Positions 1 to 8,046 of a stretch of DNA of 47,311 nucleotides are shown one piece after another; positions within the stretch are counted from its first letter, which is position 1; every line of letters begins with the position of its first letter. The stretch is taken from assembly GCF_019396325.1 (NCBI RefSeq), contig NZ_JAHKRO010000060.1:9241-56551 (forward strand). Reading direction: 5' to 3'. The notes below the pieces were generated by a model. The model made no database searches. It saw only the letters and a program-made list of their open reading frames with translations, and was not told the DNA's origin. The stretch comes from Nonomuraea ceibae (GTDB lineage Bacteria; Actinomycetota; Actinomycetes; Streptosporangiales; Streptosporangiaceae). The position numbers and the translations under genes are program-made.

Positions 1-38
1 GGGCCCCCCCCCCGCCCGACCCCGGGGGGGGGGGGCCC
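1..38. repeat. G/C homopolymer inverted repeat at window edge
   Basis: GGG followed by a run of ten C (1-13) mirrors a run of twelve G followed by CCC (24-38), with a short CGCCCGACCCC-like centre. The arms form a nearly perfect fold-back. It lies just before the first ribosome binding site and at the very edge of the window. It may be a real terminator or intergenic hairpin, but the extreme homopolymers suggest a contig end or a sequencing artefact. Confidence 0.5.
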
Positions 39-54
39 GCTTGGGAGACCTCAC

Positions 55-1047
55 GTGCGCCAATACTTCGGCAGGAAACTGCTCATCTACGGGCTGACCT
101 TCGTGGTCGCCGTCACCGTCAACTGGATGATCCCGCGCTTCATGCCCGGCGACCCCGTCGCGAGCATGCTGGCCAGGTCCCGCGTGTCGCAGCCGGCGGC
201 CGTCGAGGCGATGCGGGCCTATTACACGAACCTGTTCGGCTTCGACCAGCCGATCTGGCAGCAGTACCTGAACTTCTGGGGCGCCCTGTTCCAGGGTGAC
301 TTCGGCATCAGCATCTGGGTGTTCCCGACCCCGGTGGCCGACGTCATCCTCGGCGCGGTCCCGTACACGCTGGGGTTGATGATCCCGGCGGTGCTGCTCA
401 GCTACTGGATCGGCAACCGGCTGGGCGCGTTCGCGGCGCGGCGCAAGCTGCTGGACAACACGGTCCTGCCGGTCGGCTACGTCCTGACGGCGATGCCGTA
501 CATGTGGCTGGCCGTGATCCTGGCCTGGGGGCTGGGCGTGACGGCGGGCTGGTTCCCGGTGGCCGGCGGCTACAGCTTCGCGCTGCAGCCGAGCTGGAGC
601 TGGGCCTTCCTGGTCAACCTGCTGCACCACTGGACGCTGCCGTTCCTGTCGCTGTTCGTCGTGGCGCTGGGCGGCTGGGCGATCGGCATGCGCAACATGA
701 TCATCTACGAGCTGGAGTCGGACTACTCCAACTACCTGGCGGCGCTCGGCGCGCCGACCCGGCTGATCCGCCGCTACGCCTTCAGGAACGCGATCCTGCC
801 CCAGATCACCGGCCTGGCGCTGCAGCTCGGCGTGCTCGTCGCGGGGGCGCTGGTGACCGAGATCGTGTTCTCCTACCCGGGGCTCGGCAGCCTGATTCTC
901 AAGGCCATCCAGAACCAGGACTTCTTCCTGCTCCAGGGCACGTTCATGTTCATCGTGATCGGGGTGCTGCTGGCCAACTTCATCATCGACATCGTGTACG
1001 TGATCGTCGATCCCCGGACACGAGCGGGAATGGCGGGTGCCGCATGA
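55..1047 (+). CDS. Opp/Dpp-type ABC transporter permease (DppB-like)
   Basis: This 330-residue integral membrane protein is the first of the two permease subunits of a peptide/oligosaccharide importer. The N-terminus has the family pattern: a transmembrane segment, then the MPGDP motif near residues 30-35. About six membrane helices follow. The cytoplasmic EAA-type loop that contacts the ATPases (YLAALGAP, then RRYAFRNAILP) lies near residues 226-250. The GTG start at 55 follows GGGAG at 43-47. The stop overlaps the next start as ATGA, so the subunits are translationally coupled. The solute-binding protein is not in the window and may lie upstream. The downstream beta-mannosidase-like gene suggests an oligosaccharide rather than a peptide substrate; this is inference. 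Confidence 0.9.
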   Translation: MRQYFGRKLLIYGLTFVVAVTVNWMIPRFMPGDPVASMLARSRVSQPAAVEAMRAYYTNLFGFDQPIWQQYLNFWGALFQGDFGISIWVFPTPVADVILGAVPYTLGLMIPAVLLSYWIGNRLGAFAARRKLLDNTVLPVGYVLTAMPYMWLAVILAWGLGVTAGWFPVAGGYSFALQPSWSWAFLVNLLHHWTLPFLSLFVVALGGWAIGMRNMIIYELESDYSNYLAALGAPTRLIRRYAFRNAILPQITGLALQLGVLVAGALVTEIVFSYPGLGSLILKAIQNQDFFLLQGTFMFIVIGVLLANFIIDIVYVIVDPRTRAGMAGAA

Positions 1048-1928
1048 CCACGACCACCACCCTGCCCGCGGAAGAGCGGGTGGTGCGCCGCGAGGCGCTG
1101 TACTTCGCGGTGCGCAACACCAAGCTGCTCATCGGCTTCGGCATCGTGCTCGTGCTGCTGCTCGTCGGGCTGCTCGGGCCGCTGCTGCTCGGCTCGGCCC
1201 CGCCCAACGAGTACGTGGCCGGGCCCATGCTGCCGCCCTCGGCCGAGCACTGGTTCGGCACGACGACGTTCGGCCAGGACGTGTTCACCCAGTTCGTGTA
1301 CGGGCTGCGCACGACGTTCCTGGCCGGGGCGATGGGCGGCGGGATCGCGGCGGTGATCGCGATGGCGATCGGGTTCGTCGCCGGCTACCGGGGCGGCCTG
1401 GTCGACGAGGTGCTCAACATGCTGACGAACGTCGTGCTGGTCATCCCCACGCTGGCCGTGCTGCTCATCATCAACGCCTACCTGGGCATCAGGAGCGTCG
1501 GCCTCCAGGCGCTGTTCATCGGCCTGACCTCGTGGCCGTGGGCGGCTCGGGCGATCCGGGCGCAGACGTTCTCGCTGCGCAGCCGCGACTTCGTGGACCT
1601 GGCCAGGCTGAGCGGCGTGAGCACCCGCAGGATCATCATGCGGGAGATCGCGCCCAACATGAGCTCGTACCTGTTCATGACCTTCATCCTGCTGTTCGGC
1701 GGCTCCATCCTGATCGCGGCCTCGCTCGACTTCATCGGCCTGGGGCCGACCGAGGGCGTCTCGCTCGGCCTGATGCTGCAGAACGCGACCCAGTGGAGCG
1801 CGCTCCAGCTCGGCCTGTGGTGGTGGTTCGTCCCGCCGGGTGCGGCCATCACCGCCGTCGTGGGCGCCCTGTACGTGGCCAACGTGGGCCTCGACGAGGT
1901 CTTCAACCCGAAGCTGAGGGAGACATGA
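1044..1928 (+). CDS. Opp/Dpp-type ABC transporter permease (DppC-like)
   Basis: Second permease subunit, 294 residues. One N-terminal helix (about residues 25-50) precedes a periplasmic stretch with the family motif HWFGTTTFGQDVFTQ. Further helices follow, and the EAA loop has the form DFVDLARLSGVSTRRIIMREIAPN. The ATG at 1044 overlaps the previous stop by four bases; longer upstream frames are only shadows of the first permease. Its stop in turn overlaps the ATG of the first ATPase gene (ATGA at 1925-1928). It should pair with the DppB-like subunit to form the membrane channel of the importer. Confidence 0.9.
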   Translation: MTTTTTLPAEERVVRREALYFAVRNTKLLIGFGIVLVLLLVGLLGPLLLGSAPPNEYVAGPMLPPSAEHWFGTTTFGQDVFTQFVYGLRTTFLAGAMGGGIAAVIAMAIGFVAGYRGGLVDEVLNMLTNVVLVIPTLAVLLIINAYLGIRSVGLQALFIGLTSWPWAARAIRAQTFSLRSRDFVDLARLSGVSTRRIIMREIAPNMSSYLFMTFILLFGGSILIAASLDFIGLGPTEGVSLGLMLQNATQWSALQLGLWWWFVPPGAAITAVVGALYVANVGLDEVFNPKLRET

Positions 1929-2866
1929 GTCTGCGGGTCAACGATCTGAGGGTGCACTACCGTACGCTCAGGGGCGAGGTGAAGGCGCTCGACGGGGTCT
2001 CCTTCGGCATGGCGGACGGCGAGATCCTGGGCCTGGCGGGCGAGTCCGGCTGCGGCAAGACGACGCTGGGCAAGAGCCTGATCCGGATGGACGGCCGGAT
2101 GCGTCACGCGGGCGGCACGGTCGAGCTCGACGGCCGCGAGCTGCCCGTCGGCGACGACAGGGCGATGGTCGCGTTCCGCTTCCACGAGGTGTCGCTCATC
2201 CCGCAGTACTCGATGAGCGCCATGAACCCGACCCGCAGGATCGGCAGGATGGTCGGCGAGCTGCTGCGCTCGCGCGGGGTCACGCTCGACGTCAAGGAGC
2301 TGGAGAGCCGCCTCGACCTGGTGGGCCTGCCGCGTGACGTGCTCGGCCGCTATCCGATCGAGCTGTCCGGCGGCATGAAGCAGCGCATGGTGATGGTCAT
2401 CTCCACGCTGCTCGACCCGTCGCTGCTGATCGCGGACGAGATCACCTCGGCGCTGGACGTGTCGACGCAGCAGGCTGTGGCCAAGGCGCTGCTCGGCTTC
2501 CGGGAGAGCGGCTACGTCAAGAGCATGATCTTCATCACCCACGACCTGGCGCTGACCTCGCACATCGCCGACACGATCATGGTGATGTACGCGGGCCGGC
2601 TGGCCGAGAAGGCGCCCTCCGACCGGCTCACCAAGGCCCCGCGGCACCCGTACACCCGGCTGCTGATCAACTCGCTGCCGGAGATCGGCGTGCGCCACCA
2701 GGATCGCAAGCTGACCGGCATCCCGGGCAGCCCGCCGTCGCTGCTCGACCCGCCCAAGGGCTGCCGGTTCCGCGACCGGTGCCCGATGGCCGGCGAGGAG
2801 TGCGCGGAGGACCCGCCGCCGGTCGAGATCGAGCCCAACCACTTCGTCGCGTGCTGGAAGGCCTGA
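1925..2866 (+). CDS. Opp/Dpp-type ABC transporter ATP-binding protein (DppD-like)
   Basis: 313-residue ATPase subunit. The Walker A motif GESGCGKTT is at residues 39-47. The signature LSGGMKQR, the Walker B LLIADEITSALD and the switch histidine in FITHDLAL follow in order. The C-terminus is the oligopeptide/dipeptide extension with the Cys-rich pattern RDRCPMAGEEC and a final FVACW, which is typical of OppD/DppD proteins. The start overlaps the upstream permease stop (ATGA). The stop shares its last base with the ATG of the second ATPase (TGATG at 2864-2868). All parts needed for ATP hydrolysis are present. Confidence 0.92.
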   Translation: MSLRVNDLRVHYRTLRGEVKALDGVSFGMADGEILGLAGESGCGKTTLGKSLIRMDGRMRHAGGTVELDGRELPVGDDRAMVAFRFHEVSLIPQYSMSAMNPTRRIGRMVGELLRSRGVTLDVKELESRLDLVGLPRDVLGRYPIELSGGMKQRMVMVISTLLDPSLLIADEITSALDVSTQQAVAKALLGFRESGYVKSMIFITHDLALTSHIADTIMVMYAGRLAEKAPSDRLTKAPRHPYTRLLINSLPEIGVRHQDRKLTGIPGSPPSLLDPPKGCRFRDRCPMAGEECAEDPPPVEIEPNHFVACWKA

Positions 2867-3741
2867 TGCTGAAAGTCGACAACGTCACGAAGGTGTACAA
2901 GGTCGGCACCTTCGGCGGCAGGACCATGACGGCCGTGGACGCGGTGAGCTTCGACGTGCGGCCCGGCGAGGTCGTCTCGCTCATCGGCGAGAGCGGCAGC
3001 GGCAAGAGCACGCTCGGCAAGATGATCCTCGGCCTCGTCCCGATCACCAGCGGCTCCATCACCGTGGACGGCGTCGCGGTCCGGCCGGGCAAGGAGTACT
3101 ACCGGTCTGTCCAGGGCGTCTTCCAGGACCCGTTCAGCTGCTACAACCCCGTCTTCAAGGCCGACCGGGTGTTCCGGCTCATCAAGGAGAGCTACTACCC
3201 GTCGGTGCCCGACGCCGAGTGGGACGAACGGGTCCGCTCGGCCATCCGCGACGTGCGGCTCAACCCGGACGAGGTGCTGGGCAAGTTCCCCCACCAGCTC
3301 AGCGGCGGCCAGTTGCAGCGGCTGCTCATCGCGCGGGCGCTGCTGCTCGACCTCAAGCTGCTGATCGCCGACGAGATCACCAGCATGCTCGACGCCTCCA
3401 CCCGCATCGACGTGCTCAACCTGCTGGCCGAGCTCAAGGGCCGGGGTCTCGGCGTGCTGTACGTGACGCACGACCTGTCGCTCGGGCACTACCTGGCCGA
3501 GCGTACCGTCGTGCTGCGGCGCGGCACGGTGGTGGAGATGGGCGTGACGGCGAAGGTGTTCGACGACCCGTTGCACCCCTACACCAGGCAACTCCTGTCG
3601 GCCGTCCCCCGGCTGCACGCGCCCTGGGAGGAGGCCACGCCGGTCACCACCTGCCTCTACCACGAGCGCGGCGCCACCGGCGGCCTGCTGGAGGCCGACC
3701 CCGGGCACTTCGTGGCATGTGCCCAGCTCAGCGACTGCTAA
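2866..3741 (+). CDS. Opp/Dpp-type ABC transporter ATP-binding protein (DppF-like)
   Basis: 291-residue second ATPase of the importer. Walker A is GESGSGKST (residues 41-49). The Q-loop VFQDPFSCYNPV, signature LSGGQLQR, Walker B LLIADEITSMLD and VTHDLSL follow. The C-terminal tail ends in a short Cys-containing segment with FVACAQ, a reduced form of the Opp/Dpp tail. It starts one base inside the previous stop. After its TAA stop the sequence AGGAG (3741-3745) serves as ribosome binding site of the GH2 gene, so importer and glycosidase are probably co-transcribed. Confidence 0.92.
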   Translation: MLKVDNVTKVYKVGTFGGRTMTAVDAVSFDVRPGEVVSLIGESGSGKSTLGKMILGLVPITSGSITVDGVAVRPGKEYYRSVQGVFQDPFSCYNPVFKADRVFRLIKESYYPSVPDAEWDERVRSAIRDVRLNPDEVLGKFPHQLSGGQLQRLLIARALLLDLKLLIADEITSMLDASTRIDVLNLLAELKGRGLGVLYVTHDLSLGHYLAERTVVLRRGTVVEMGVTAKVFDDPLHPYTRQLLSAVPRLHAPWEEATPVTTCLYHERGATGGLLEADPGHFVACAQLSDC

Positions 3742-3751
3742 GGAGACCTAC

Positions 3752-6124
3752 TTGAGCGCGTACCGACCGTTGCACGACGGCTGGACCCTGTCGGCCGTCC
3801 CGCAGGACGCCGGACCGACGGACGTGCCCGCGAGCGTGCCCGGCTGCGTGCACACCGACCTGCTGGCCGCCGGCCTCATCGACGACCCCTACCTGGACGA
3901 CAACGAGAACCGGCTGGCCTGGATCGGCGACACCCGCTGGGCGTACACGACGGTCTTCACCTGGCAGGGCGACGAGCACGAGCGCACCGATCTGGTGTGC
4001 GACGGCCTCGACACGGTCGCCACGGTCACGCTCAACGGCGTCACCGTGGGCAGCACCGCCAACCAGCACCGCTCCTACCGGTTCCCGGTGCGCCACCTGC
4101 TGCGCGAGGGCGCCAACACGCTCACCGTGACGTTCGGGCCGGCCGTCGCCCACGCCGAGGCGCAGCGCGAACGGCTCGGCTTCCGGCCCGGCGCCTACGC
4201 GGCCCCGTACCCGTTCGTGCGCAAGATGGCCTGCAACTTCGGCTGGGACTGGGGGCCCGCGCTGGTCACGGCCGGGATCTGGCGGCCGATCGGGCTGGAG
4301 AGCTGGAGCGGCGCCCGGCTGGCCGAGGTCCGCCCGCAGGTCCGGCTGGACGGCCCGGCCGGCGTGGTGGACGTGCACGTGCGCGTCGAGCGCGCCACCG
4401 AGGCGCCGCTCACGCTCACCGCCGACGTGGCCGGGGTCAGCGCCGAGGTGCCGCTCGCCGCCGGGCAGCGCACCGCCGTCGCCTCCCTGTCCGTGCCCGA
4501 CCCGCTGCTCTGGTCGCCTCGCGGCTACGGCGAGCCGCACCGGTACGAGCTGACCGTGCGGCTCGGCGGGTCCCGCTGGCAGCGGAAGATCGGCTTCCGG
4601 AGCGTCGAGCTGGACCGGGACGCGTTCCGGCTGTCGGTCAACGGGGAGCCGGTGTTCGTCAAGGGCGTCAACTGGATCCCCGACGACTGCTTCCCCAGCC
4701 GTGTCACCCGCGAACGCCTGGCCGCCCGGTTCGCCCAGGCCGTGGACGCCGGGGTCAACCTGCTGCGGGTGTGGGGCGGCGGGCTGTACGAGAGCGAGGA
4801 CTTCTACGACCTGGCCGGCGAGCTGGGGCTGATGGTGTGGCAGGACTTCCCGTTCGCCTGCGCCGCCTACCCGGAGGAGGAGCCGTTCCGCACCGAGGTG
4901 ACCGCCGAGGCCCGCGAACAGGTCACCCGCCTGGCCCCGCACCCCGGCCTGGTGCTGTGGTGCGGCAACAACGAGAACCTGGAGGGGTACGCCGACTGGT
5001 CCTGGCAGGAGCCGCTGGAGGGCCGGAGCTGGGGCGGCGGCTTCTACCACGACCTGCTGCCGTCGATCGTCGCCGAGCTGGACCCCACCCGCCCGTACAT
5101 CCCGGGCAGCCCGTTCTCCGCCGACCCGGGCAGGCACCCGCAGGACCCGTCGAGCGGCACCATCCACATCTGGGACGTGTGGAACCGCGAGGACTACACC
5201 CGCTACGCCGCCTACACGCCCCGGTTCGTCGCCGAGTTCGGCTTCCAGGGCCCGCCCGCGTACGCCACGCTGCGCCGCGCCGTCTCCGGCGAGCTGGCCG
5301 CCGACGCGCCGCTGGTGCTGCACCACCAGAAGGCCGACGACGGCAACGCCAAGCTGCTGCGCGGACTCGGCGACCACCTCCCCCTGCCCGGCTCGTTCGA
5401 CGACTGGCACTACCTGACCCAGCTCAACCAGGCCAGGGCCATGACGTTCGGCATCGAGCGGTTCCGCGCGCTCGCGCCGCACTGCATGGGCACGATCGTG
5501 TGGCAGCTCAACGACTGCTGGCCGGTCACCTCGTGGGCCGCCGTCGACGGCGACGGCCGCCGCAAGCCCCTCTGGTACGCGCTCCGCCGCGTCTACGCCG
5601 ACCGGCTGCTCAGCGTGCAGGGGGACGAGGTGGCGGTGGTCAACGACGGCGGCGCGGCGTGGCGCGGCGAGCTGCTGCTGGTCCGCCGGACCCTCGCCGG
5701 CGAACCGCTGGCCAAGGAGTCGGTCCCGGTCGAGGCCGCGCCGCGCTCGGTCGTCCGGGTGCCGCTGCCGCCCGCGTTGTCGGCGCCGGACGACCCGTCG
5801 GGCGAGCTGCTCACGGTCTCGCTCGGCGACCGGCGCGCCGTGGCGTTCTTCGCCGAGGACCCGGCCGTGGCGTTCCCCCTGGCGGCCTACGACGCGAGCG
5901 CCGAGCCGGTGGACGGCGGCTACCGGGTCACGGTCACCGCCCGTACGGTCCTGCGCGACCTGGCGCTCTTCCCCGACCGCCTCGACCCGGCGGCCTCGGT
6001 GGACGACCTGCTCGTCACCCTCCTGCCGGGCGAGACGGCGACCTTCCACGTGACGACGGGCGAATCGCTGGACGCGGACGCCCTGACCTCACCCCCGGTC
6101 CTGCGCTGCGTCAACGACCGCTGA
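3752..6124 (+). CDS. Glycoside hydrolase family 2, beta-mannosidase-like
   Basis: 790-residue cytoplasmic glycosidase without a signal peptide. It has the GH2 order: sugar-binding beta domain (about 1-180, with WAYTTVF and CNFGWDWGP), immunoglobulin-like domain, then TIM barrel. The acid/base Glu is in LWCGNNE (about residue 408) and the nucleophile in VAEFGFQ (about residue 495). The FNWDWG-type and EFGFQ motifs fit beta-mannosidases better than beta-galactosidases. The TTG at 3752 was chosen because AGGAG sits six bases upstream; a GTG at 3719 would overlap the ATPase gene and lacks such a site. Co-location with an importer suggests release of mannose from imported oligosaccharides. The 3' end overlaps the convergent Clp-N gene by 36 bases. 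Confidence 0.88.
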   Translation: MSAYRPLHDGWTLSAVPQDAGPTDVPASVPGCVHTDLLAAGLIDDPYLDDNENRLAWIGDTRWAYTTVFTWQGDEHERTDLVCDGLDTVATVTLNGVTVGSTANQHRSYRFPVRHLLREGANTLTVTFGPAVAHAEAQRERLGFRPGAYAAPYPFVRKMACNFGWDWGPALVTAGIWRPIGLESWSGARLAEVRPQVRLDGPAGVVDVHVRVERATEAPLTLTADVAGVSAEVPLAAGQRTAVASLSVPDPLLWSPRGYGEPHRYELTVRLGGSRWQRKIGFRSVELDRDAFRLSVNGEPVFVKGVNWIPDDCFPSRVTRERLAARFAQAVDAGVNLLRVWGGGLYESEDFYDLAGELGLMVWQDFPFACAAYPEEEPFRTEVTAEAREQVTRLAPHPGLVLWCGNNENLEGYADWSWQEPLEGRSWGGGFYHDLLPSIVAELDPTRPYIPGSPFSADPGRHPQDPSSGTIHIWDVWNREDYTRYAAYTPRFVAEFGFQGPPAYATLRRAVSGELAADAPLVLHHQKADDGNAKLLRGLGDHLPLPGSFDDWHYLTQLNQARAMTFGIERFRALAPHCMGTIVWQLNDCWPVTSWAAVDGDGRRKPLWYALRRVYADRLLSVQGDEVAVVNDGGAAWRGELLLVRRTLAGEPLAKESVPVEAAPRSVVRVPLPPALSAPDDPSGELLTVSLGDRRAVAFFAEDPAVAFPLAAYDASAEPVDGGYRVTVTARTVLRDLALFPDRLDPAASVDDLLVTLLPGETATFHVTTGESLDADALTSPPVLRCVNDR

Positions 6125-6565
6125 CCCGAGCGTCCGCTGGACGAACTCGTCCACCGTGCGCTCGATCCGGCCGAGGTCGACGCCGAGCTTGACCAGCACC
6201 TGGGCGCCCGGGCTCGCACCGTCGCGGACGAGGCCGAGCAGGAGGTGCTCGGTGCCGACGTAGTCGAGGCCGCGCCGCACGGCCTCCTCGTGCGCCGCCT
6301 TGAGCGCCTGCTCGGCCGGCGGGGTGAACGGCAGGTAGCCCTGCGCGGGCTGCCCGCCTCGGCCCCTGCTCTCCGCGACCTGGGAGCGCAGACCCTCAAG
6401 GGTGAGGCCCAGGCTCTTGAGGACATGGGCGCCCAGGCCCTCGTTCTCATGGATCAGGCCGAGCAGGAGGTGCTCGCCGCCGATGGAGTCGTGGCTGAGC
6501 ATCCTGGCCTCTTCCTGGGCCAGGATGAGGACGCGCCGCGCCCGTCCGGTGAACTTCTCGAACAT
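6089..6565 (-). CDS. Clp N-domain protein (ClpC N-terminal-like, no ATPase)
   Basis: 158 residues that match only the N-terminal substrate/adaptor-binding domain of ClpC/ClpA. Both tandem Clp-N repeats are visible: MFEKFTGRARRVLILAQEEA...IGGEHLLLGL (about 1-40) and FTPPAEQALKAAHEEA...GTEHLLLGLV (about 78-115). There is no Walker motif and no AAA+ module, so it cannot unfold proteins by itself. Such stand-alone Clp-N proteins are common in actinomycetes and may act as adaptors or decoys for Clp machines; this role is inferred. AGGAG precedes the ATG on the minus strand. The 3' end overlaps the GH2 gene. Confidence 0.85.
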   Translation of the reverse strand: MFEKFTGRARRVLILAQEEARMLSHDSIGGEHLLLGLIHENEGLGAHVLKSLGLTLEGLRSQVAESRGRGGQPAQGYLPFTPPAEQALKAAHEEAVRRGLDYVGTEHLLLGLVRDGASPGAQVLVKLGVDLGRIERTVDEFVQRTLGSAVVDAAQDRG

Positions 6566-6627
6566 GCCGCCACTCCTCGCAGGTGGATCAGGTTTCGTCG
6601 CTGAGCATGCTAGTGAGCGCGGCGGCG

Positions 6628-8046
6628 TCAGCCGTAGATCACCGACAGGAAGCGGACCAGGACGGACTCGCGGACCGGGGCCGGGAGGGCGTCCAGGACG
6701 GTGTTGACCACAGCCATGCGGGGCTGCCCGGTGCCGGGGCGCAGGTCGACGCCGACGGAGGCGGCCAGTTCGGCGAAGGCGGCGTCGTCCAGGGCGTCCA
6801 GGTCGAGGCCGGCGATCAGGTCGACGAGGCCGTCGGGCAGGGTGGCGGGGCCGATGCGCCGGGCGGCGGCGGCCGATTCGGCGATGACCTCCAGCATGGC
6901 GTCCACCCCGGCGAGCGTCACGCCGGTGACCGTGATGTGGAGGTTCGCCGGGATGCCCGCGTAGGAGAGCTGCGGTTGCATCAACCAGCCGCGCGCCCGC
7001 GCCTCGTCGGCCAGGACGAACACGTCCACGTCGTCTCCGGTGAAGGCGATCAGCGTGGACTCCGGCTCGCCGAGCACCCGCAGCCCGTCGATCCCGGCGA
7101 TCCCCTTGCGCAGCCGGGCGGCGGCCTCCAGCGTGGTCCGGCCGAGCTCCAGGTAGCCGTCACGGCCGAGCGCCTGGAGGGTGGCCCAGGCGCCGCCGAG
7201 CGGCCCGGCGGTGCGCGAGCTCTGCACGGTGGCGTTGATGATCGTGTAGCCGGGCCAGGCGGCGGACGCGAAGTAGGCCCTGCGCCGCAGCGCCGGGTCG
7301 GCGAACAGCACCACCGACGCCCCCTTCGGCGCGTACCCGAACTTGTGCAGATCGCATGAGATCGACGTCACCCCCGGCACCGACAGGTCGAACGGCGGCA
7401 CGTCCGCCCCGGCCTCGCGCAGCCACGGCAGCAGCCACCCGCCCACGCAGGCGTCGACGTGGCAGCGCACCCCGGCCGAGGCGGCGACGGCGGCGACCTC
7501 CTCGACCGGGTCGATCACCCCCTGCGGGTAGGCGGGCGCGGACACGACGACCAGCACGGTGTCCTCGTCGATCGCGTCGGCGACGGCCTGGACGGGCACC
7601 TTGTACGTGCCGAGGTCCACGGGCACCGCCCTGACCTCCAGCCCCAGGTAGTGGGCGGCCTTGTGGAAGGCGGGGTGCGCGGTGACGGGCGCCACCAGGT
7701 TGGGCCGGGCCCGGCCGGCGGCGTCGCGGGCGGCCTTGACCGCCAGCATGATCGACTCGGTGCCGCCGCTGGTGAAGATGCCGTGGCCGCCGCCGAGCAG
7801 GTCGGCGACGGCGCCGACGACCTGCTTCTCCATCTCCACGATGCTCGGGAAGGCGGTCGGGTCGAGGCTGTTGACCTCCAGCATCTCCAGGTAGCCGCGG
7901 GCCGCCGCCTCGTGCACCTCGGGCCGCCCGGTGTCGTACACGTACGACGTCACCTGGCCGCCGCGCACCGGCAGGTCGTGCTCCCTGAGCGCGGCCAGCT
8001 CGGCCAGCAGGTCCTCGGGCGTGCGTCCGGTCGCGGGCAGGTTCAC
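6628..8046 (-). CDS. PLP-dependent lyase/decarboxylase, sphingosine-1-phosphate-lyase-like
   Basis: 472-residue fold-type I PLP enzyme. It shows the group II decarboxylase plan: TSGGTESI (phosphate loop, about 92-99), HPAFHKAAHYL, HVDAC with the PLP-ring Asp at 198, and the Schiff-base lysine 235 in CDLHKFGYAPKG. That last motif and PGYTIINATVQSSR are characteristic of the sphingosine-1-phosphate lyase branch, which cleaves C-C bonds of phosphorylated amino-alcohols; amino-acid decarboxylation is the alternative. The GTG start overlaps the MFS stop (GTGA), with AAGGAG five bases upstream. It is the last gene of a tetR-MFS-lyase operon. The natural substrate cannot be read from sequence. Confidence 0.85.
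   Translation of the reverse strand: MNLPATGRTPEDLLAELAALREHDLPVRGGQVTSYVYDTGRPEVHEAAARGYLEMLEVNSLDPTAFPSIVEMEKQVVGAVADLLGGGHGIFTSGGTESIMLAVKAARDAAGRARPNLVAPVTAHPAFHKAAHYLGLEVRAVPVDLGTYKVPVQAVADAIDEDTVLVVVSAPAYPQGVIDPVEEVAAVAASAGVRCHVDACVGGWLLPWLREAGADVPPFDLSVPGVTSISCDLHKFGYAPKGASVVLFADPALRRRAYFASAAWPGYTIINATVQSSRTAGPLGGAWATLQALGRDGYLELGRTTLEAAARLRKGIAGIDGLRVLGEPESTLIAFTGDDVDVFVLADEARARGWLMQPQLSYAGIPANLHITVTGVTLAGVDAMLEVIAESAAAARRIGPATLPDGLVDLIAGLDLDALDDAAFAELAASVGVDLRPGTGQPRMAVVNTVLDALPAPVRESVLVRFLSVIYG

Noticed and set aside
3719..3751. Upstream GTG start for the GH2 gene
   Set aside because: It would overlap the ATPase gene by 23 bases and lacks a ribosome binding site; TTG 3752 follows AGGAG at proper spacing.
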